A stretch of DNA of 64,000 nt from Cadophora sp. MPI-SDFR-AT-0126 (lineage: Eukaryota; Ascomycota; Leotiomycetes; Helotiales; Ploettnerulaceae), in contig JAGMVK010000006.1 of NCBI GenBank assembly GCA_020747065.1, positions 310,001 through 374,000 on the forward strand. The letters run 5' to 3'. Within the stretch, counting starts at the first letter, position 1; each line of letters begins with the position of its first letter. The notes beneath the pieces were generated by a model. That model worked only from the letters and a program-made list of their open reading frames with translations. It searched no databases and was not told the origin of the DNA. The position numbers and the translations under genes are program-made. Below are positions 56,071-64,000 of the stretch, in pieces.

Positions 56071-58874
56071 TCAATCATCCATCGGCTTATCCGTCAAGCT
56101 GACACCCACCCTCGCCCCGGCGCCATCCTCATGTCCTCCAATACTGCCCACACTATCCCTCTTCCCCTGATCCTGACTCATGCGCGCCAAACCCACTGGT
56201 CGTCTACCCGCAAAGCGTCCAGCCGCAGCAGGAGCAGATCTCCCGAGACTGTTCCTCTTCTCAACACCGACTTCCCCCATCTCATCGCCCACGCCAGGGA
56301 TATACGTCGCGCTGGTAGGAGGAGCTTCGCTGGCACCATTGGTGATAGGCTTGAGCGGGGAGTTTGTGCCATTGGCCGTCTCAGATTGAACAACGGGTGC
56401 GGACTCGCCTGGGACTTCGAGGCTCGCTCTCGCGCCTGGAAGCGGTCTAGGTGTCCTGGTGTGGTCGTTGTTGGCTGTTGGAGAAGTCTGAATAGGGAAT
56501 CTTGTTTCCGGGCCGCCAGAGGAGCGATCTCTGCGATGGCCGCGAGGTGAAGGCGCGGGAGACTTGTCACGGCCTCGAGAGCCGCCCGCCTTTTCGATGA
56601 TAGCACGAGCGCGGGCTTCCATGTTGGCCTTTCGGTTGCTCTCGTCGGTGCTGACACCAGAGACCGATCGGGGACGAGTGTCGACGCTGATGCTGTGGGA
56701 GAGAGAGGAGGCGCGCTTGAGTTCGGAGAAGATGGCGTCTTTGTGTGAGAAGAGGTCTCGAATTAGACGGTAAGAGTATTTCTCCTCCATGGTCATCAAT
56801 GTTTCTGTTCTAGGGCGCAAGATGCATGATGCTAAGGCTGTGGCCAAAGCAGAGATGTATGTCTCATCGGCGGAAGTAAGCTCGATGAGTCTCGTAAAAT
56901 GTGTCATGAGGGCATCCAAGGTTGCAATATTTGAGAGTCTAAGCTGGCTGAGAGTATTTTGAAGGACGGAAATGCGAGACTCGATAGACTCGGATGCTGG
57001 AGAAGAATAGATGGTTTTCATAATTTCGTAAACGTGAGAAGAGACCAAGGAGTCTAACCACTGTCAGTAAGAATATCATCTGGGAAATAGGAGATAGGAA
57101 ACATACCTGGGAGTTCTAGTAAGTATAGTTTGAGAACGCTTGCAATGATGGGTATATCGAATGGCTCCAAGGTGTCAATGCCGAATGCCTTTCCAGTATT
57201 GAGCGCTGCACGTATCCTGTGAGTCTGATGAAGTGGTACATCGACCAACCACACACTTCGACGGGCTTCATCACCCTCAAGGTCTGGGTATCTGTTGTCG
57301 AGGAATGTAAGGATGGTAGTGATGAGAGCTGGAACGCGCTTGCGGTCTGCTCTAGCACGGGCCTCGAGATCCACACCAAACGTCTGTTCATCTGCGGAGT
57401 TGTAGTAATTTTCATAGACCACAACCTTTGGAGCGAAGCCACCAGTACGGTAATTCTCCAACAAGTATCGGAGATCGCCAATTGGTTGAACAGTCTCCTG
57501 ATAGAGCATCATATTGTCAACCGTCGATTGGAGACTTGGGATAACGTTGCTGATAGTTCCAGAGAAGTCCAGAATGATGGTCTTGATGGCCTTTAGACGA
57601 TCAAGTTCACATCTCTCCAGGTATCGCAAGTGCTCGATAATAGCCTCTTCCAATTGACAGCGGAGAAGATCCAGCTTTCTGACGCCTGCCTTGTATCTCT
57701 CATCCGCCTCAGCTGCTTCCCTGCGAAGTCTGTCCCCTGGGGTCTCGTTCGGATGTTGTGTGTTCAGAGGGTTCCAACCAGCCAGGTAGTCCGTGACAGT
57801 TCCTACGACTGGAGACTCCGCAAAGTCTGATTGGGACGCCATTGAGAAGGTCCGGCTCACAGGTACCTTCTTCTCCGGAACACCAGACCATTGGAAAGCT
57901 TTGGGCTTCCATTGATAGAACATCTTAGAGCTGTTCGCGAAAATGCTTCCCACATTCCCAATGAGTCGCAAGAAACCATTTGTGATCAAATCCTGACCAA
58001 TGCGCTCAGCATGACTGACGCTCGTTGCGCCCATGCTCTTCTGCAAATATTCCACAATCTCAGCTCCACTGGTTGTATTCTGGTATGTGCCAAGGATAGG
58101 AACTTTCGTCTCGCCCAGCCTCACAGTATTCAGGACGTGCGATAGGATCTTCTTGACTTGTTCCGGCTGGTAGACCTCGTCTCCAATTTCGACTGGCTCG
58201 TCCTCTTCCTCCTCCTTGTCCTGAACCTTGATCTCGGGTATATTTGGCTTGGGGCTGACTTCAGGGTCCTGGAAAGCAAGCTTGTTCTCCTCCTCGATAT
58301 CCTCAACCAATCTACACTTGTTGAAGTAATGACTGCGCAGCTTCTTGACCGTCTCGGCTTGCTTGTCGTGAAGTTTTATCCGTGCTTGTAAATCGTCTTG
58401 GGAATTCTGGACTCGGGATTCGTGCGCATCGCACCATCTCGTGAAGGGGAGAACGACAAGGTCTCGAATGCTTTGAGCGATTTTTCGATGGTTCTTGGCT
58501 GCTTCTTCCATCTCCGTCCGAACCCCATCGTATGCCTGCAGAATTATTAGTAAATGATTCCCCTTCCCCGCAGTCTCTATCCCTCCTGCTTTACCTTCTT
58601 AACGCTTGCTCCGTCATCTCTAGAGAAACCTCCGCCTATCCTATCTGTAGCTGTCCCAATTTCTCCCAACTTCATACCATACAGATCCTCAGCCTCTGCT
58701 CGCATCCGCGCAATCGTAAGCATCTGTTGGTTTTCCTGTACACCCTGTTGAAGCTTGCCAAAGAGTACGCCGAGTCCTAGAAACAATTAGAAATGATTCC
58801 AGAGACACCCAAATCCGTTTCTTCTTACCTCCTGCATAGTCCCCTGACCAAAAGGAGTCTGCGAAGCCTGGCAT
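56071..58874 (-). CDS. F-BAR / DEP / RhoGAP domain protein (Rgd2-type Rho GTPase-activating protein)
   Basis: Exons on the minus strand are 58874-58829, 58776-58595, 58535-57107 and 57053-56071; phases agree and give 879 aa. The start MPGFADSFWSGDYAGG and the following coiled N-terminus, continuing past ~330, match an FCH/F-BAR module. A DEP domain lies around 205-290 (GAEIVEYLQKSMG...IGQDLITNGFLRLIG). The RhoGAP domain is around 440-650 (VPALITTILTFLDNRYPDLEG; then DIPIIASVLKLYLLELPDSL). The rest is disordered, Ser/Pro/Gly-rich. This FCH-DEP-RhoGAP order is that of yeast Rgd2, which acts on Rho GTPases at the membrane in polarity and cytokinesis. At the arginine-finger position (normally GIFRxxG) the sequence reads SVWLVDVP, so GAP activity may be altered. 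Confidence 0.9.
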
Positions 58875-59473
58875 GGCTGGTATGTATATGTATTTGCGCC
58901 GGGAATTGGTGTTGCTGAAAGATCACAAAGGTCGCAGAGCCTGCAGAACTCTAGTCAAAGGGTTTGTGACTGTCTGCTAACGAGTAAGGGAGGGGAGTTG
59001 GTGATGTTGGGCGGCTGGCGGTTGGAGGATTCAGGAGTACGAGATACGAGCTTCTTGACGGTCCCTTCAGCTGTATCCCTGCCACGATTGACTGTTGTCG
59101 CGGCCCGTCCGTGATGGGATTGAGTGGAGTAAAAGCCGTGAATGGTATGGATCGTGATTGTGGGTATAAAGCGATCGCTATGGTTGTTGTATACGGAGGA
59201 GAAGGAGACAAAATGAAGGTATTCACAGCATGAATTACGGCTTTCTTTTCTTTCGTGGCAGCAACAGGGAACTCCAAGTGACGCCTGCAGATCACCGTCG
59301 CGTCCGAATAGGGTTTAGGGGCATGGAAGCAGCCCCAGTCTTGGCATCACGTGGTCGAGATCCGCCTTATCAATCAACTTCAAACGACATCATTTCCGAC
59401 GAATTCCCTTGAGAACTTGGGGTTTGTTTATTTTTGGTCGTGGGTGCGTTCTTATATCCTCAATCTCTCCAGC
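58875..59473. promoter_or_regulatory. Divergent promoter region between the RhoGAP and dipeptidase genes
   Basis: 599 bp separate the two start codons. No individual elements are assigned; small ORFs here are not supported. Confidence 0.5.
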
Positions 59474-61067
59474 ATGTCTTACTCCTCCGAGCAAGATCCT
59501 CTCCTTCCAAGAAATAAAAGATCGCCAGAGGTTCATGGATCTCGACCAGAGAGTATCAATGACGAGTACGCCAAGGAGGACCCTCTGGAGGAGGAGAGAC
59601 GACCAAGAAGATCTATCTGGAATGATGTCGGGGCTATGTTATTAGGACTATGTATATTTTCTAGTTTGGTCATGATAAACATGCCTTCAGATTTGCTTGG
59701 TGATGATAGACCTGTTCCGAAGACTATCAGCCAACGGGTCAATCGGATTCTGGAGGACACCCCACTTATTGGTCAGAACAACTTCCTCTACGCGAAAATC
59801 AACTCTAACAAAATGCAGATGGCCATAATGATCTCGCTATTCTCATCAGATTTCTGTTCAACAATCAGATCTATGGAGATGATTTCAAGAAACCATTCGA
59901 AGAAGGTGGGATGATGGCGCATGTTGATCTTCCTCGGCTGCGCGAGGGCAAGAATGGAGGCGCATTCTGGAGTGCATTCGTACCATGCCCCAAAGATGGG
60001 TCCGATTTCTCAGATGAGAACTACGCCGAATGTATGTTTACCTTCAACAAGCAATTCACTCGTCATCACAATCTCATATCGCCCTCTCCTCATTCATACA
60101 GGTTCCCACGCTAACATGAACAGCCGTCGCCTTCACTTACTCACAAATTGACCTCCTTACCCGCCTCCAAGCTGCCTACCCGAGCACCTTTTCCCCATCC
60201 CCAAACAGTAGCACAGCCCTCTCCTTCTTCAAATCCGGCCACCTTATCTCCCCCCTCGGCATCGAAGGCCTCCATCAAATCGGCAACTCCCTCTCCAACC
60301 TCCGCCACTACTACGCCCTCGGCGTCCGCTACGCAACCCTGACTCACAACTGCCACAACGCCTATGCCGACGCTGCATTGGTCGAACTGCCTTCAGGGGG
60401 CGTCGAAATCGCAAAGCCAAAATGGGGCGGCGTTTCACCCGCGGGTAGAGAGCTCATCCACGAGATGAATCGCCTAGGCATGATAGTTGACCTCGCGCAC
60501 GTGAGTCAAGATACGATGCGCGACGTCCTAGGCGGATCGAAAGACTGGGAAGGAAGCGCGGCACCGATCATGTTCAGCCACTCCTCCGCATACGCCATAT
60601 GTCCTCATCCTCGCAACGTGCCCGACGACATCCTGCAAATGGTAAAGGCGAAGAACAGTATCGTGATGGTGAACTTCTCACCGGACTTCGTCTCCTGCGT
60701 GACCAACTCCTCTAACCCCTCTGGAATGCCGGATTTTGACCCAGCGAACTCGACACTAGCCCATGTTGTGGATCACATAGTGCATATCGGGAATCTGATC
60801 GGATATGAGCATGTTGGACTGGGGAGTGATTTCGATGGGATCCCGAATACGCCGGAGGGTCTCGATGATGTGAGTAAGTTCCCGGATCTGGTAGCGGAGA
60901 TGTTGAGGAGGGGGGTGAGTGATGCGGATGCGGGGAAGGTGGTTGGTGGGAATATATTGAGAGTTTGGAAGGATGTGGATGCTGTTGCACTGGAGATGCA
61001 AAGGAAAGGTGTGAAGCCTGTGGAGGATCAGTTGCCTAGTTTGCGGAGCTTGTCTGAGGAGGCGTGA
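59474..61067 (+). CDS. Membrane dipeptidase (renal dipeptidase family, peptidase M19)
   Basis: Exons are 59474-59771, 59819-60031 and 60124-61067 (484 aa). Donors are GTCAGA and GTATGT; phases agree. An N-terminal cytoplasmic region with an acidic-dileucine-like DPLLP motif precedes one membrane anchor (~60-75, AMLLGLCIFSSLVMINM), making it type II. The M19 zinc site is complete: DGHND at ~100-104 (His and Asp), the bridging Glu in GIEGLHQ (~218), and His in VDLAHVS and FSHSSAYA; GLGSDFDG carries the conserved Asp. Family enzymes hydrolyse dipeptides, including cystinyl-glycine in glutathione breakdown. A second family pattern, YATLTHNCHNAYAD, is also intact. The gene is divergently paired with the RhoGAP gene. 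Prediction is strong. Confidence 0.93.
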
Positions 61068-62170
61068 AGAAGCCCAGAATAGTTCCACTTCTGTTCATTT
61101 TCTAGTAGAAAGCCATTGTATATTTCAGTCTCTCGAACTCTCATCAACGAGGAGACCTCTCCAACTTTCCTCCACTAGTAATCCGTATTTCTTTAGCAAA
61201 CAATTTCGTCTTCCGGCTGCTTCTTCAGACACTCTCTCTTCCTATGCGCGACATTCTTTCTAATTTTTACCTAGTCTTGCTTCTCCACACTCTCCTTCAA
61301 CATACAATCATATCGCCACTGAATCCAGCATAATTTATACCCCCCGCTGTTCACGCACAAGAAAGGCACAACTAGAAAGACGTCACGTGAACATCTGACA
61401 AATCCATCTTCTCAGGTGATGGCTCCCAATTTTGAAACCTTCGCGATACCTAGCTCCAATCAAATGCATCTTCTAGTTCATTTCAGAGGGTTGGATTTAC
61501 GTTCGGTTAGTACAACATTGACATTTGTTCCCTAAATTGTGACGTTACCAAGGCAAAGTAGTCAGTGTTCACTGCGAGTGAATTATTGTGCGGTTAGTTT
61601 TGCGCCGTGTTGCTGCGTCGAAATGATATCACCTCATCATATCTCTGGATTTGCTTACGCAAGCTTGCATCTATATTAAATAATGTAAACCCAATGTTAT
61701 AAACTCATCCTACGTTCGATAGAGCCTCCGAACCCAATTTTTTTCACGCCATTGTGTTATGCCATACTCCTCTACCTACGATGAGCAAATGCTGCATAGC
61801 GGCGGGACTTCGTTGACACCCCTATTGCTGACTTATTTACCCTATTTACCTGGGCTAACGAGGCGGGCACCCGTTCCCGTTCCTCGACGGTCTTGAATCT
61901 CACCATATTCTCTCCAAATCGATATATGGATTATTCAGCATTTTCACGTCAAGACGTATGCAATGACATCTGTTTATATATCTTTCCGTCCTCGTCTTGC
62001 CTCATGTAAGCTTTCAGATATGTACTGTCTCGTATAAATGAACATCCCCGCCTCACACCTATCATATCTTCCCCTCCCTCTCCTCAAGTTATCACCATAC
62101 CAACCCAAATCGCAGCCTTCAAATTCAAACAGAACATCACACTTCTCACTCTCCAACACAAAACCACACA
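61068..62170. other. Intergenic region
   Basis: It contains the 3' flank of the dipeptidase gene and the promoter of the oxidoreductase gene. No gene is supported; the stretch just before 62171 is C/A-rich, as is common for fungal 5' UTRs. Confidence 0.5.
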
Positions 62171-63841
62171 ATGTCCACACCACCACCAACAACACCCATC
62201 CGCGTCGCCCTAATCGGCCTCTCCTCCACGCCAGCCGACGAATACGAAGGCACAAACTGGGCCGCTAGCGCGCATCTCCCCTACCTCCTCGCCTCACCAC
62301 ATTATGAGATTGCTGCGCTGCTGAATAGTTCGGTCGAGTCTGCGAGGAGGAGTATTGAGAAGCATGGGCTGCCGGGAGATGTGAAAGCGTATGGGAGGCC
62401 AGAAGGTAATTTAGCTTAAACTAGTTTCCCATTCCTGATACTCCCGTTTCTCTACTCTCTCTTTACACTATATTGATGATTTTACTTTTTTGTACTGACA
62501 CCAAAATCCCTAAAGATCTCGCAGCCGACCCAACAATCTCCCTCATCGTCTGCTCTACACGCGTAGATCGGCACTTCAGCACCGTCCGCCCCAGCATCAT
62601 CGCCGGCAAAGACGTGTTTGTCGAATGGCCGCTCGAGAAGAACCTCGCGATTGCGAGGGAGATGAATGAATTGACGAAGAAGTATGGGGGGAAGACGATT
62701 GTGGGGTTGCAGGGAAGGTATTCGGAGCCTGTTGTTAAAGTGAAAGAGCTGGTTTGGGGGAAGGGGGAGGAGGGAAAAGTTGGGGAGGGGAGGATTGGGA
62801 GGGTGTTGGGGAGTACGCTTTTTGCTGCTCTGGGGGTTAGTGATCTTTTTCTTTTTTGTGATTGTGAGGGTGGTTGGTTTTGTTTTCGATGCTTGACTGG
62901 GATGGTGGAAGGAGTGACATTGATCCATTTCAGGTCAGGGTGCGGTTGTATGAGTTTGCTATATTACGCGGCAAATCAAGAGAAGTCGAGAGACGTGGGA
63001 ATAGAGTGGGAAGCTAAGAATGATCAATGCTGACTAGTAAACAGAACTCTGGACGTACGGAGAGTAAGAATGTTAGGTACTTTCTGGACAGAGAAGTGGG
63101 TGGCAATACACTGAGTATCCATTTCTGGCATGCAATGGAGTGTGTTGTTTCCGGTATGTCTCTCCACCATTTTCACCTCCCCAATTTGCTGGTTCTACGT
63201 TCATGCTCCATTTCTCAATTTCCCTACACGTTGCTTAATACTCAACCTCATGACTTACAAATTCCCTTCCCACAGTAATCGGCGAATTCAAAACCCACAC
63301 CTCCTACCTCGTCAACCAACACCCCTTCAAAAACATCGTCTCATCCAACACCTCAATCAGCACCCCCAACAGCACCATAATCCAAGCCTCCGCCCCGAAC
63401 ACCGTCCCAGACCAACACCTCTTCCAAGGCATCACCGAGCACAACATCCCATTCAGCATGCACCGCCGAGGCGGCGCTCCATTCCCCGGCACACCAGCTG
63501 TGGAGTGGCGGATCCAGGGCGAAAAAGGCGAGGTGAGAGTCACGAGTGAAGATTACTTTATTCATATGGGACATCCGAGGCCGAAGACGAAGGTTGAGTT
63601 GTATGTTGAGGCGGAGGGGAAGGTGGAGGAGGTGGTGTGGGGAGGGGAGGCAGGAGAGGAAGGGGATGAGGTGAGTAAGATGGAGTTGCCGGTTCTGGCG
63701 AGGGGGATTGCGAGACTGTATGAGGGGTATAGGAAGGGAGAGGAGGTGCCAGATTGGGAGTTGGCGGTTAAGAGGCATGAGGTTGTGGAGGAGATGTGGA
63801 GGAGGTATGATGAGGATGTTGAGAGGGGGTTGGCCATTTGA
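62171..63841 (+). CDS. GAL80-like NAD(P)-binding oxidoreductase (Gfo/Idh/MocA family)
   Basis: Exons are 62171-62405, 62516-62835, 63045-63153 and 63276-63841; the total is a multiple of three and gives 409 aa. The start is MSTPPPTTPIRVALIGLSS, the Rossmann beta-alpha entry in which VALIGL replaces the usual GxGxxG. It is followed by WAASAHLPYLL...YEIAALLNSS, ISLIVCSTRVDRH and DVFVEWPLEKN, the last being the family's EKP-type signature in its GAL80-like form (W-P-L-E-K). The C-terminal half has the substrate-domain fold with SIHFWHAMECV. In yeast Gal80 represses the GAL genes, whereas many filamentous-fungal homologues are plain oxidoreductases of unknown substrate. The third intron edge and the 207-nt second intron are less certain. 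Confidence 0.82.
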
Positions 63842-64000
63842 GTTTAAGCGATTCTGGAATCGAGGTTATCCTGGCAGTCTACTCACCTACAACTTTGAAT
63901 ACGTTCAGCTAAATTTTACGTAGTCAATAATATCTTGCTCTCGTTTTCCAGCTATTGCATTAGAGAATTCCGTGGTCTCAGCGGTCAAAGCCTCGATATT
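63842..64000. other. 3' flank of the oxidoreductase gene, to the window end
   Basis: No gene is seen in the last 159 bases. Confidence 0.6.

Overview
This is nuclear DNA from a filamentous ascomycete (Pezizomycotina). Genes carry short GT-AG introns (41 to about 207 nt). There are HET-domain genes, an F-BAR/DEP/RhoGAP gene, and transposons so rich in C-to-T and G-to-A changes that almost every Gln codon of their reading frames has become a stop, as expected from repeat-induced point mutation (RIP). The class within the Pezizomycotina cannot be fixed from sequence alone.

Layout. 1-5525: two anonymous genes flank a 1.83-kb RIP-damaged Fot1/pogo-like DNA transposon (1649-3481). 6549-27978: a second copy of that transposon, split by an ~12-kb RIP-damaged Gypsy LTR retrotransposon (7395-27018), which is itself split by a clean 7.66-kb Copia LTR retrotransposon (11518-19172). 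The Copia element has identical LTRs, a TTAAC target duplication, an open 1784-aa Gag-Pol on the minus strand and, between pol and its 3' LTR, an oppositely transcribed three-exon gene for a Cys-rich, coiled-coil, basic protein. 28-37 kb: sparse anonymous genes, including a possible secreted protein with basic, NLS-like runs.

38.5-44.5 kb: a likely allorecognition or accessory cluster. It holds a HET gene whose C-terminus is built from tandem 45-nt exons each encoding a Cys/His zinc-finger-like unit, a broken HET pseudogene on the opposite strand, and a trypsin-like peptidase gene interrupted by two in-frame TAG codons. 46-52 kb: a membrane-anchored aspartyl-protease-like protein without its first catalytic Asp, divergent from a long repeat-rich cell-surface protein; a 254-bp MITE lies just beyond the latter. 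53.0-53.9 kb: another gene with in-frame stops. 56-64 kb: conserved housekeeping-type genes, namely an F-BAR/DEP/RhoGAP protein (Rgd2-type), a divergent membrane dipeptidase (peptidase M19) and a GAL80-like NAD-binding oxidoreductase.

The strongest candidates for something undescribed are the antisense spliced gene inside the Copia element and the exon-by-exon duplicated zinc-finger tail of the HET gene. Exon boundaries were worked out by hand from GT/AG sites and reading phase; no transcript or database evidence was available.
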